From Undaria pinnatifida (taxonomy: Eukaryota > Sar > Phaeophyceae > Laminariales > Alariaceae), in the NCBI GenBank assembly GCA_012845835.1, contig JABAKD010000017.1, forward strand, positions 1,882,001-1,946,000: 64,000 nt of DNA. The letters run 5' to 3'. Of the stretch, positions 33,389 to 44,983 are shown in pieces. The first letter of the stretch is position 1, and every line of letters starts with the position of its first letter. The notes below the pieces were generated by a model that saw only the letters and a program-made list of their open reading frames with translations, made no database searches and was not told the origin of the DNA. A program made the translations under genes and the position numbers.

Positions 33389-36150
33389 AAGCTGTTGCAT
33401 ATATTAGCTGGAATTTGGCACATTTAAGAGTGCATAGTATAATATGGGAGGCAAGCAAGTGTTTCTTGACTTTTGAAAAAATACTTTTTTCAAGATTACG
33501 TTGTCTAATATGACATTTTTTCATTTGGATTTGAGCATTTGGAATCCGAATGGGTATTTGGTATTACCCAGCCAAAAGGCATTCGTCTAATTCGAAAGTT
33601 TTTTTCAGGCTGCTGGCTAATCCCACTTATTGGCAGCCCTATTCTTTAGAGCCGATAACCATTTTACAAGGAAGCCTGAGTGCTGACTATAGCGCCGATG
33701 TTCCAGTTTTCGGATTCAGAATTCGGATTTCAGACTTGAGTTTGCGGTCTATGGAATTTCGGATTTGAGTTTTTGTTTTTGGGACTTGAGGATTTTACAA
33801 CTTAGATCTTAAGTTCGCGAAGATTGATGTTGGATACTATACCTGACTTGTGTGTCTAGATTCATGGAGTGCTTTTGAAGGACTCTGGTGATACAACCTT
33901 TCTTTTGTGTCACAGTAGCACTGGGAGGGTATTGATTGACCGTGTTTTTTCATTGAATCGTTTTACCCTGATGATATGATAATATAGCATCATGCCGTAT
34001 CATTTACGAAGCAGGGGGGCTGTTGTTCGTATGCTTGGATATGATACGGCTATCATGACAGTTGAGTGTAGTAGGGGTTTCCAGTGACATGTTGGCTAAA
34101 TTGGTAGCGGGACACCGGGATGACGGAATATGCCCCGCTGTTTAGCCGCCTCTCCTTTTCTCCTCCTTGTTCTTCTTCTACCGAAGAGTCTTCTTCTCTC
34201 CACGTTGCTCCTCGGCATGGAGCCGTGATAATAAAATATATTCATGATGCAGTTATCTACCTGCTGCTGACCCGCTACCCCACGGCTGATTGTGCAATGG
34301 GTAAGCCCTCTACGCTTCGTAGGGATTAACAAACAGGGAGCAAGCAGATTATTGCCGGTGGCCACTATAGCACCGGTATTCCCGCTGGTACCATAGGAAG
34401 CCATCACGACACTTTAATTTAGAAAAAATAAAGCGACACGTACCGGCGAAGACAGCGACACGAACCGACGAAACTCCATGTTCCGATGTTTAAAGACTCG
34501 GCAGCAGCTTTCTAGTAGCCGCGCACATCTAACAATAATTTTTTTAAAAGTGAAGGCTTTCAAAATATTTTCTTGGCGTTTCTGCCCCGGGCTGCGGGTG
34601 TACCCACCCGATGAAACGTGGTGGTGTCCTTGTCTCGGCGACCCACTACGGCGCGGGCGCTTTCTGCGGATGCTAGACAAACTGAAGCGTCACAGTCCGA
34701 GTTGGAGCTGCTTATTGTGCATGTCATGCCATGTCTGGTATCAAGTTACACGTGTCCCTGTGCCACTTTTCACCGCCCCTCCTCTGTGCTCTGTGTGGTG
34801 TGTCCTCTGTGTGGGCTTTTGGTGGTGTTTGTCAACAACAAATTGGCTACGACGGCACTCTTTCCCCTTGACGGACGTCGGTCAATAAACTCTCCAGACA
34901 AAGATTCGCCTATCCATGCGCCAAGTTTTCGTGTACATGGAAGGGTCAACACCACACGTCTTCGGCAGTCCATCAACCGATATATTTGGTGCGTAAACAA
35001 GTTCTACGAGTATACAAGTGTCAGGTACGAGCATGTTGGGCGCTGGCGCTGGCGCTGGCGGGTACGTTGCTGCTACCTTTGTCTGTCTTTTCTGGCCACG
35101 ACCGGCGTCGTCAAAAAGGTCCCAACAAATTTTCTAGGTATACGTCACTCGGCCAGTTTCAATTCCCATGTGGGTATGATACTACCTTCGTCTGTGTTCC
35201 CTGGCCACGACCGTGTCGGTGGGTGTCGGTAAGCTGTTGCGCAGCGACCTGTAGGCGGATTGGTTGCCTCCCGTGGAGGTAGTGGCTTCGTCTGCTGTTT
35301 TACAGTCTTTTAGAGTTTCCTTGCGTGTTTCCACTTGTTCAATTGTGCCACGGCGACCTGTAAAGGGGTGCGCCTCCGCTGCAAAAATACAAGCAATTAT
35401 TTTCTTGCCGCTTCCCACATACAACAGTACTTGTACAGGTGCTCTCTGATGTTTCTCTTTCCTTCTTCCTGAGAAGGTCGGATTCTTTGCAGCATTTATA
35501 TTTTCTTTTCACATGCATCATTTTCCTGAGCACATTAGCACGTAGTACGCGAGACTGAAGCGTTTCATATCTCGATTGATATCACGCTTTCTGCGTGTTG
35601 TTTCTCTTTTGTGGTGCGATCGAGATTTCCCGATTTCGACCACAAGTTAGCTACTTCACCGGCCCGCTCGTGCTTTTGAAGGTGATAGTGAGGGAAGGAT
35701 AGAAAGCGTGGCTTGCTTCTGTTGGATCTTTCGTGAATCTTCAATCATAATCATATTTTCAACCTCTTCTTTCTGCATACATTTCACCTTCTTCTCCATG
35801 CGATTCCGTTTTTTTAAGGACAAACCTCGCCGCCTCCCCTGCGTCAAACTATCCTCCACACATAGTCTAAAGATAATGAGGCTTTCTTCTCTCAAATTTT
35901 CTCCACGCCTCCACTACGCCGGTTTGCCCGGAAGGACAAGAGGGAAAAGGGGGGAGGGGGGACTGCGAGAACAGCACGCCGCCTGATGCGAGTGTGCCTT
36001 TCCAATGACAAACAAATAAGCTGGGACGACAGCCGCGTTCAGGGTACGATTTTCAGTTGTAGATGGTCTATAATCGCTTGTAGTGGCACACCTCGGCAGA
36101 GTATACGCTCGGCTTTGTCGTGGCTGTCTGTCGCGTTGCTTGGGGAAGGA
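33389..36150. other. no recognisable gene
   Basis: The longest frame (34618-35232, 204 codons) has no family resemblance and a low-complexity RWRWRWR stretch from a GGCGCT repeat at about 35040. Repeated 'GATATGATA'/'TATCATG' words occur near 33970-34060. I call no gene. Confidence 0.45.
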
Positions 36151-36153
36151 CGA

Positions 36154-36308
36154 ATGTCCTCATCAACGAAGGCCGCAGCTAGTCAGGTTCAAGAATGAGC
36201 TAAGATCTGGCTATTCATATGTGGACATCCTGCAGTCGGCACGGTCCTTGGGCGACCGACACGTTCTCGGCGGAGGAGGGACACCTGGGCATTCTCCAAC
36301 GGACTTGA
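36154..36308 (+). pseudogene. relic of an ankyrin-family gene
   Basis: At 36221 one frame gives VDILQSARSLGDRH and the next frame gives WATDTFSAEEGHLGILQRT. Together they match the family's '..HLDILQWARS..C.WDSDTCSAAE.GHLGILQWA' with a deletion and a frameshift. ATGTCCTCATCAACGAAGGC at 36154 (MSSSTKAAASQ, then GT) recalls the short polar/basic first exons of the family. Its phase differs, so that part is uncertain. Confidence 0.7.
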
Positions 36309-38410
36309 CCTCGCGACCGCCCCTAATCCGCGCGTCTTGAACTAGACAAATTCGGTCTCAGCATGCCACATACATGTTTGTCTGCAGACAGACGCGTGTG
36401 GAGGAAGCAAGTGCTCGTACGGACGGATCAGGTTAGGAGTGACTTGCCGCACTTCTTGCCATGAAGAGTTCGTTGTATTACGCGATAATGCAACTGAGCC
36501 AAACAGACCTGTCTAGTAGGTGGTACTGCTACTGTAGTCTAGCGTAGCAGCCACAGTCTAATCCCCTCTCGTATATTTCCAGGGGGTTCACCGACCTACC
36601 AGGTATATCTTTCATGAGGATCAAACATATAACACGCGCTAACGACCTTCCGTAAATTTTGTGCAACTACTGTATAGACTAGACTGTTAATAGTCTATTA
36701 GTGGAACATCTAGATGTATCACGCAGCTTGCAAGGTTGAGTTTCAACCATGCAATCGGTTGTACTCAGCTGACGTTTTTAAATCTTTATGAAAAAATATC
36801 GTGTTGTAGTCTATACCGCCTACAGATAGTGAAACCCTAATTTCGCCGCATTTGTGCGGTTACTCATCACTGGGACCTGGGACTACATCGTACAACACCT
36901 GCTGCTCAAACTACAACTGCAACCGAAGACCCTGATCGTACTTCTTGTTACTGGCGGTATGGCCCGACACAGTAACTAGGTGCGTTCGTTGTTTGTATTT
37001 GGGCAGCGTTTGGGTTGTAGGGCTCTCCTGGTCGATCTCAACACTGCTGGCATTGTTGCTGACGCCGTCCTATTTTGTGAAAAGAAAGAGCAGCGTGCTC
37101 GTGACCGTTGGTATCATCTTATCAACGCCGTGAAGCCCAGGCCTTCGTCCGTGAGGTTCGACACGACGGAGTATCATGCCTGGATGCCTAGATTCCTGTC
37201 ATCGCAATCGGCTTTTCTGACGAAACTGTATGGATGCTGCGCATGCTCAACGTTTCGTGATGTTTGAGTGAACACGATACCTGTATCGGAGAGCTTTCCC
37301 ATGAATTGTGCGGAGCGCACCAGCTCCAGCGTATGTCAGAAAGGACCGTTTCTTTTCCAGCACCTGATACGCAGGACAACTCGCTGCTTGGTGGGCTTAT
37401 GAGGCGTAGTTCGTACGTGTGCAAGGTTTCTACGCAGAAGCGCAAGGCGTTTTGAAGGTGATCCCAAGGCTAGTATGTTTACGACCGCGTAGGCCTGGTT
37501 TAACGGCAGAAGTAGTATTATACTGGTAGTGCAAACCGTTGTGCGTACATACCAGGTGGGTACTACCGTACCGGGTAATAGATACCTGGTACCTGGTAGC
37601 TTTATTGGTCCAGTAGTCAATCGCCCGCTTTTTCAAAACGCTACGTTTCAACCTTGAGCTGGTCCTTGACCTGGCAGAGAGCGGGTGATAGTTTGTGGTG
37701 GTACATCTACAGTAGCTCGTGATAACATCCACATCGGCCGTACGCACGTTCTCAGCAGAGGTGTACACCAAGACGTTGGGCTGCTACTATGGCCGAAATT
37801 TGTCAAAATTCAGAATTCACCAAACGAGGCAAAAAAACGGACAAAGCCCAACTGAAAGTTTGGACATTATTGTGGGACAGCTATGTGTACTTCCAGGCAA
37901 CATCATCTCATTAATATGGGCCACAGTCATCATTGTGGCCTGCGTGAGGGCGTCGGGTGGAACAGGCAGGGGTAGAGCTGGCAGAAGTCGTTGGCAGCCA
38001 GGAACAGCCACGAAATGGTTTCGTGAAGTCAAAGTTGCCAGCCTCAGCATCATCACCAAAAAGTCGAATATTGCAGGGCTTTTCGCGTGTCTGTCAAACC
38101 TCGCATGTCAGGTCGGGTAGGGTCAGGTGACCACACCCATGAGCTAGAAACAACAAAAAGGGATATCGCTAAACAAGGATGATTCTCCGACGATTTCGTG
38201 TCATATAGCCCCATCAATTCAGGAAACCATTTTAGCGAATTTGCCTCCTCTATCGTGGGGCGCGTCGAAGCGCGCCTTGCACGAATTGCGACCTCGAAAA
38301 CATTTAGTTGAAACGCCCCGGGATTGCAAATCGGCGGGGGTGTTCATAGTAGCCGAAGCATGACGCACCGACAAACGGCAACAGAAGCAACTGTTTTGTT
38401 TTTATGACAA
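36309..38410. other. no recognisable gene; possible repeat A remnant
   Basis: At 36717-36780 'GTATCACGCAGCTTGCAAGG' and 'TGAGTTTCAACC' resemble the reversed end of repeat A, much diverged. Open frames between 36.9 and 38.1 kb have no recognisable relatives. Confidence 0.4.
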
Positions 38411-38825
38411 TAATTAATAAATTCACTCCAGCTGTGTGAGATCGAAGGTTTCGTCGAAACTCATATTTTTTTGCGAGCTGCGTGTGATACTCCGATCGCG
38501 CGTTTTACTGGGTCTGTATCCTCAGTAAAGTTATAGGTCGGCGACTCCCCTTAGAACTAGAGTGTAGCTTGTACCACAGGGCCAACCAGGTGATGTTAAT
38601 CAATCTGTGCGCTGAAGCTATAAGACCCGTTTTTGAGGGGGACAAAATCTGACAGCTAGCTGTGAAATGCACCAGTTAATTATGTATATCCTGTAGTCGT
38701 ATGTCCGGTGGGTAGCGGAAGGAGCGGGAATAGGGGGAAGAGATCGCCTAAATGAATAGGAGCGTACTGCTTGCGTAGCGCTAGTAGGTCATGGTGGAGG
38801 GGGGCGGGGAAGGGGGGTGGCGGTT
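38411..38825 (+). repeat. dispersed repeat family A (copy A6)
   Basis: Forward copy: TTCACTCCAGCTGTGTGAGA, GATACTCCGATCGCGCG, GTCGGCGACTCCCCTTAGAA, GAGGGGGACAAAATCTGACA, then a short G-rich tail. It is more diverged than A7. Confidence 0.8.
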
Positions 38826-38954
38826 AATTGAAACTTGAAGACCATATGAATGAACTGGAGCTACTGCACGGGGGGCTCGAGTGACAAATAGATTATATCT
38901 TTTTCTAAGATGAATAGATTTAACTATAGTCTAGTCTACTATTTTTTGTTTATA

Positions 38955-39460
38955 TTATTATATAAAAATGAAAATACACTCCAGCTGTGAGATCGAACAT
39001 TTTGTCGAAACTCATCTTTGCAAGCTGTGTGTGATCTCCGATCGTGCGTGTTACGGGTTGTGTGTCCTCGTTAACGATATAGGTCGGCGACTCCCCTTGC
39101 AACTACAGTGTAGCAATCAGGGCCACCAGGGTGATGTCAGTCAGTCTGTGCGCGGAAACTATAAAACCCGTTTATGAGGGGGACACAATCTGACAGCTAG
39201 CTGTGGAAGAAAATGCATCAGTTTATCAAGTGAGTCATGTAAGTCGAATAACCGGTGAGGGGAGGGCGGAGTTTTTAAGGACGTGGGGGCCCGGGTTTGA
39301 TTAAGAGGGAGCGGGGGGGGGAGCGGGACGGGCGGGGCAGCTCAATCTGTGCGTGGAAACTATAAATCCCATCCTGTAAGTCGTACAACCAGTGAGGAGA
39401 GGGCGGAGGGCTCGACGGGGTGGGGGGGGGAGGAGGAGGGGGGTGGCGAAAGGGTTTTTC
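38955..39460 (+). repeat. dispersed repeat family A (copy A7)
   Basis: Forward copy with all recognised parts in order, ending in G-rich blocks at 39310-39345 and 39418-39450. The first 115 bp are repeated directly after it as A8. Confidence 0.85.
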
Positions 39461-39477
39461 TTTCATATACAGACCTA

Positions 39478-39597
39478 TATTATAAAAATAGAAATACACT
39501 CCAGCTGTGAGATCGAATATTTTGTCGAAACTCATATTTTCAAGCTGTGTGTGACACTCCGATCGCGCGTATTACGGGTTGTGTGTCCTCATTTTCA
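39478..39597 (+). repeat. repeat A 5' segment (copy A8), directly repeating the start of A7
   Basis: TATAAAAATAGAAATACACT, TGTGAGATCGAATATTTTGT, CGATCGCGCGTATTACGGGT and GTGTGTCCTCATT repeat the first 115 bp of A7 in the same orientation, so A7 plus A8 looks like a G-rich core between two direct terminal repeats. Confidence 0.8.
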
Positions 39598-39701
39598 TTT
39601 AAATATAGACTCGTATAGAATATTGCATTAGGACCTGGAACCAGATGTTGGGTGTTAGGTGTGAGGTTTTGGGTGTTATTATGAGGCGTTATTTTGATGT
39701 G

Positions 39702-39785
39702 TTCCACGAATGCTACGATAGGGGTGGCAATTTTTGGATACAACAATTTCTGAATGACGGGGCTCCCGAGCCCAAAATCGCCGGG
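39702..39785 (+). repeat. truncated copy of element family E (E6)
   Basis: ACGAATGCTACGATAGGGGT is followed by the internal family E words TGAATGACGGGGCTCCCGAG and CCCAAAATCGCC. No second terminus is seen. Confidence 0.5.
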
Positions 39786-40369
39786 ATGTTATTCTTGTTC
39801 ATTGCCACATCACTGTTTTTGTGCCTACGCCTATGGGTCGGTTCATCGGATTGCACTTGCAGTTTATTCAGATCAATTTATGGGTGAAGTGCATAGCTCC
39901 TGACCTCATCCGTGAAGCCTCAGACAAGTTGTGGTATACCTTTATTATCGTAGCCCATGCCGTCAAACTGACTGCGGAATCAGGGATGTGTGAATGAACT
40001 GAAGGGTGGAAGGAATGCTGAGCAATGTCCAAAGTCTTTACTGCGGCAGGGTATTATTTTGTTGTTGCGCTTTTGTGCGGCCGACTCGGTTTTCGCCCGC
40101 ATCGCGGTGTTATGCAACAGGCGCCGGAAGACTTGCGTTGTGCAGTGCAACACGCATTTGATGCCACGACACGTTTTCGCCAGAAGACAGAGCAATGGTG
40201 TCCCGTGTCTTGTTCGCCGGAGGCAAAGAACCATCCCCGAAAACAAACTGTGCTCGCCGTAGGCGAAAAAATGTTCACAGGCGTGTCTTAACACATACGG
40301 TCAAGCGGGTCTATGGCCTATCTATGTTGACGCGCGTATCGCTAACTAATTATTCCATTGTAGGGCGAA
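39786..40369. other. no recognisable gene
   Basis: Overlapping short frames on both strands, none recognisable. No repeat detected. Confidence 0.45.
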
Positions 40370-40637
40370 GTCGTGCTACGATAGTAGAGGTGCGCCACTT
40401 TTTGTTTTTGCGAGGTCTTCTCAATTGGGAAGCTTAAGACCTCTCCTAACAACCTGATGTGAAGAAAAACGAAACTGGTAAAGAAAGGAGAAAAAAATCC
40501 CATGCATCTGGCTTAGGTACACAACTCGAGAATTATGAAAGAAAATTGGCTATTTCCGACGGTTTGGGGTTAAGGACCCCCGCCATTCAGAAAACGTTTC
40601 GGACAAAAAGTGAAATACCTCTATCGGAGCATGCGTC
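40370..40637 (+). mobile_element. short inverted-repeat element, family E (copy E3)
   Basis: About 268 bp with termini GTCGTGCTACGATAG and CTATCGGAGCATGCGTC. The interior contains AGGTCTTCTCAATTGGGAAG, CTTAAGACCTCTCC and TTTCCGACGGTTTGGGGTTA, all shared with E4 (62593) and reversed in E2 (1184). Non-coding. Confidence 0.75.
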
Positions 40638-42531
40638 GGCGTCTGAACACACTTCGTCGATGATTTTCGAGAGTTTTTTTCACGCACATAGCGTGAATGG
40701 TTGCCCCCGGCGGACTCCCAGCACCCCTCTGGGGGCTCCTGCTGGGAGTTGAAACGTCTGCGGTACATGGCATGTGCAACACGCCTGTCAGCCCCTCTGG
40801 CGCTTCTCGTCACAGATGCCGGGGGCTTAATTATTGGCCCGCTATACACATATTCTATAACGCGTTGTGACGGCAGGCCTTAACCTAAAACAAAAGTAAG
40901 CAACAAAGGTAACCGTGGAAAAGCCTAACATTTCAGACGCCACATTCTATTAATCGGTGGCCAAAAAGAGTTGCAGACGTGTTTCGCTGGTAAAGGAGTA
41001 AAACTCAGTGGAACCCGCTGCGCTGTCAGAGTGACTCACAAAAATGCTCCGCTCGAAATATCTATATATTCAACTCTGTGTGCTCCCTTCTTGCTTACTG
41101 TGCATACCTGGTTGGTCGAAATTCGTACGGGGAGTATCCTAAGCTTCGCCCAAATCGTTAACATATCGACGGCCAGAATACAGGGTCAAGTTTTATACAC
41201 ACTTGAACGCCACCTGAGCGCTTGACGAAGGAATCACGCACAGGGACTTGAACCAGAGTGGGTCCGCGCCGTAGCTCGTAGCCCTGGTAGCAGTGGAGTC
41301 CAGGTGTTGAGGAAACCACGGCGGCAGTAATGCGAGGGGTTCATCCTTATTTGTGCTACAGACAACCTCCCGGGCTAGCTCGCGCGTTGGGCGCGATCCT
41401 TGTATCTTCTCTTTTTGCGAAGACACCAGTCGACAGTGGAGTGTGCTCAGAAGAGTAATGCCAACAAAGCTCGATCTTTGGGAAACGATCAGTTACAGCT
41501 CGAGTCAAAACGCTATTTCTGGCCTCGCGGAGATTCACCTTTGGATCCTCTCGCGTCAACCATACTGCCACAATACCAATCCCAACATCGATATTTTCAC
41601 CGTCACCTTGATGCTGCTTTCACCTATTTTTTTGCGGTTTGCCGGGGGCCTTTTCAAACATAGAATCAGATTTTGTCCATCACTTCTCGGCGGTTAATTA
41701 AACACGGGTTTTCTCGAATGTAGGTCATGACAATGATGAACCGAAGTACGCGAAGCACTCTTAGACTTCCTCTTTCAAAATATGTCGCGAGGGCTTGGAG
41801 ATGATCGTTAGAAATAGCAGCATACTGAGTGACGCGAAGCACCCTCTACTAAATAACGCGATGCAAAGCTCTACACGCAGCGCACGCGAGGTCGATTGTT
41901 CAATCTGGAGCGGATATTTTTATCCGTGAAAGCAAGGTCGCGGCCACGTAGACAAGTCACCTTTCGGCGGGATTCAAAGGTCACTCTACTTGTACTCCAC
42001 CTACGGGAACCGCTGTTTTCGGCGATTGCGTCGTGTAAGCAAACGACGGCATCTCATATCGGTGTTGTTAAATTGTACTAAGTCAAGACCCGTCGGTAAT
42101 CCGTTATTTCATCCCAAAATCGGCTAGTTCGATGTTTGAGCAAGAATGATTTAAGGTAGACAAGTCCACAAGAATGCATTCCACATTTTACATCGTTTAG
42201 GTCGCGATATTCGAGCCGTCAAATCCGGCATTCGCTAGAGCCCAACCTGTTTCGGGCGTCTCCGACACATACTTCGCTAGGTCGTTTTTTTGTCGATTTG
42301 TATGTTGTTCGGTATCGTAATCGCGTGTCGTTCTATAATTGCCGTTGCTCACTACTTTTTCCCCTCCATAACTGTATCTTCCCGTTAGAGGAGAGGGGAT
42401 CAAGAGCTGCTTCCCGTGCTCTGGAGGCGCACATACCCTTGACCGACTTCACCTACCTCTGCTGCAGGTTGGTGCTACTTCTGCTCTGAGCCTTTGTTCT
42501 CGTGTTGAACTATTTCGTCCCTGCAAATACC
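40638..42531. other. no recognisable gene; upstream region of ankyrin gene 3
   Basis: A perfect hairpin-like segment occurs at about 40714-40748 (CTCCCAGCACCCCTCTGGGG / CTGCTGGGAG). 'GACGCGAAGCACCCTC' at 41832 and 'TACGCGAAGCACTCTT' at 41748 form a short doublet. Just before gene 3, CTGCAGGTTGGTGCTACTTC resembles the sequence before gene 2 exon 1. Confidence 0.4.
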
Positions 42532-44983
42532 ATGTCTAGCCGCCAGAGCAAGATGGCGAGAGAAGAACCCTCCGGAGAACGTGGCAGGTGGGCACCCTTT
42601 ACAACTCTCAGTGTTCTCTCGTGTTACGTTTAATGCGTGGTGAGTCGTGTGATGTGTTGTTTATGCTCGGAATGGGGCTTGCAAACGTTGTTTTAGCTCC
42701 CCCCAACGTTTTAGGATGAGGAACGTTGCTCCGGTTTGTTTGGGATGCGCTGTCAATGGTAAAAAACCTAAGGCAAGCAACCAATAAGTCCCCTCCCTAA
42801 AAAAACATTGTGGAGATAACTAGTCTCGTCCCAGAGCCAACGTTTGGACTTGATGGAAGGTACATGCACATTCCGCGCAGAGGGCGTGTCTTCAGCACCG
42901 GCTAGAAACTCTATGCCAGACTCGGTATTTTTTTTTACACGAGTGCCGCCATGGCGGAGTGCTGTTTAAAATGGGTGGGAACGGCCAGTTCATGCGTTCC
43001 TCTCCGTGTTTTTTCGTTGTTTTTGCGATCGGAAGCAAAATTATGCAGGAGCGTTGCTTGTAGTGTTTGTGTTGAGGATTTCGCAACCCCCTGGTGTATG
43101 CGCCGAATGCTATCGGCTGACTGATCGAATACTCCAAGCTTGAAACCCCTTCTCCGGCGTTCTTCCTCTCTCCCACGTTTACAAGAAGGAATACCGCGTT
43201 GAACATCGACTCTTCAGAGGGTACATCGTCTGAAGTGTACTTTTCGCTTCGTAACAACCGAGACGTCATGACATCACTAGCAGAACTGCTATCCAACCAA
43301 CATGCGTTCTTCGCCGGTGTGTCCAAGGCGTGGAGAAATGCATGGGGGGATCAACCGAAAATTACGCAGGCCATAACGGCCGACACCTCTGTATCCCAGC
43401 TGCAGTGGGGCTTTGATGCAGGCCTGAGACAAAGACAGTCGCTATGCATGCATATCGCCGACCGCGGCAGTGTTGAAGTATTGCAGTATGCCCACTCGAA
43501 CGGATGCCGACTGCCCCAGGCAGCGTGTTATAAAGCTGCAGGCCGCCGGCAGCTTGACATGGTCCAGTGGGCCCTCCTTGAGAATTGTGGTTGGCGTGAA
43601 GTTATTTGCCGGGCGGCTGCAGCGGAGGCTAGCTTACTTGTTTTGAGGTTGGCCCGCGCCAACGGCTGCCCTTGGGACGCCACTACCTGCAGCGAGGCAG
43701 CCGGCTCGGGGCGGCTCGATATGCTAGTGTGGGCACGTTCCAACAACTGTCCTTGGGATAGTACAACGTGCTCGAAGGCTGCGGCTGCTGGACACCTCGA
43801 TATTCTGAAGTGGGCGCGATCTCGTGGATGTCCCTGGGACGCCAACACTTGCGCCGAAGCTGCCGGTGCAGGGCATATGGACATTCTCCAGTGGGCGCGC
43901 TCCGAACGCTGTGCTTGGGGAGGCGGGACGTGCTCCAATGCTGCGGCGGCGGGACACCTACGCATTGTTCAGTGGGCCCACGCTAACGGCTGCCCCTGGG
44001 ACAGTAAAACCTGCAGCGAGTCCGCCGGTTCGGGGTATCTCAACATCCTGGAGTGGGCGCGTTCCGAACACTGTCCGTGGAGCAGCGACACGTGCGCCAA
44101 GGCCGCTGAGAGTGGACACCTCGACATCCTTCAGTGGGCTCGAGCTAATGGCTGCAGCTGGGATCGTCACACGTGCCAAGGGGCTGCCGCCAATGGACAC
44201 TTAGAGGTGGTTCAGTGGGCGAAGGCGAACGGTGCAGTTTGGTCGGTGGGCGTAACCTACTGGGCAGCCCATGGAGGGCACCTGGAGATGCTTCAATGGG
44301 CGAGGTCTCAAGGGTGTCCCTGGTGGGAACATGCGTGCGTACCCGTTATTGTGAACGGGCACCTGGATACGCTGGCATGGATGCTGGCAGACGGGTGTCC
44401 CTGGCCCGATAACGCCAGTGATGTAGCAGCCCTCTGTGGTCACATCCACATTCTGGAATTCATGAGGGCCAGCCACATAGTTTGGGACAACAACCTTTAT
44501 AACATATGCAACGCCGCTGCAGGGGGGGGGCAACTGGCCGTGCTGCAATGGGCACGAGCGAACGGTTACAACTGGGACAGCAGCACATGCATGGAGGCCG
44601 CGTCGAAAGGCCATTTCGATGTCCTCACATGGGCGCGCCGCAACGGCTGTCCTTGGGATGAAGATACGTGTAGCACCGCAGCCGATAACGGTCACCTCGA
44701 CATTTTACAGTGGGCTCGGGCACAGGGCTGCCCGTGGGATGTCCGTACTTGCAGCGCGGCGGCTACAAGCGGTCAGTTCGAGGTGCTGAAATGGGCGCGG
44801 AGGAATGGCTGCCCCTGGGATGAAGAGACGTTCTCCGGTGCATCCTTGGCCGGGCGTGTAGACATACTGGACTGGCTGCAGGCGGAAGGATGCCCATTGG
44901 ATAGTTTTACCCACGAAATGGCGGAATTGTCCATGCACGAAACCGTGAGGACTTGGGCAACGCTAAACGGCCCTACGGTGTAA
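42532..44983 (+). CDS. ankyrin-like repeat protein 3 with F-box-like N-terminus
   Basis: Exons 42532-42587 and 43186-44983 join to 617 residues. Exon 1 encodes MSSRQSKMAREEPSGERG and ends AG|gtgggcaccc. The acceptor is cccacgtttacaag|A, giving a split AGA codon. The mature N-terminus then reads R-RNTALNIDSSEG. Residues about 45-72 contain the F-box-like segment (SLAELLSNQHAFF...VSKAWRNAW). From about residue 86 to the end there are some 18-19 repeats of 27 residues such as GHLDILQWARSERCAWGGGT. The irregular central repeat (HIHILEFMRASHIVWDNN) is present, and the last repeat decays into a unique tail (TWATLNGPTV). It is intact by eye and is the best model for the family. A role in protein binding is expected; the partner is unknown. 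Between the ATG of exon 1 and the F-box-like segment there is no in-frame Met in exon 2, which favours the spliced model here. Confidence 0.88.
42588..43185 (+). other. phase-2 intron of ankyrin gene 3
   Basis: Donor GTGGGCACCC (identical over ten bases to that of the gene at 58.3 kb) and acceptor after a C/T-rich run (cttcctctctcccacgttta). It is 598 bp long. Splicing keeps the frame and restores Arg at the junction. Confidence 0.8.

Noticed and set aside
41235-41300. tRNA-like B-box (GGGACTTGAACC, reverse) near 41241
   Set aside because: I could not draw acceptor, D or anticodon arms around it. It may be chance or a decayed SINE.
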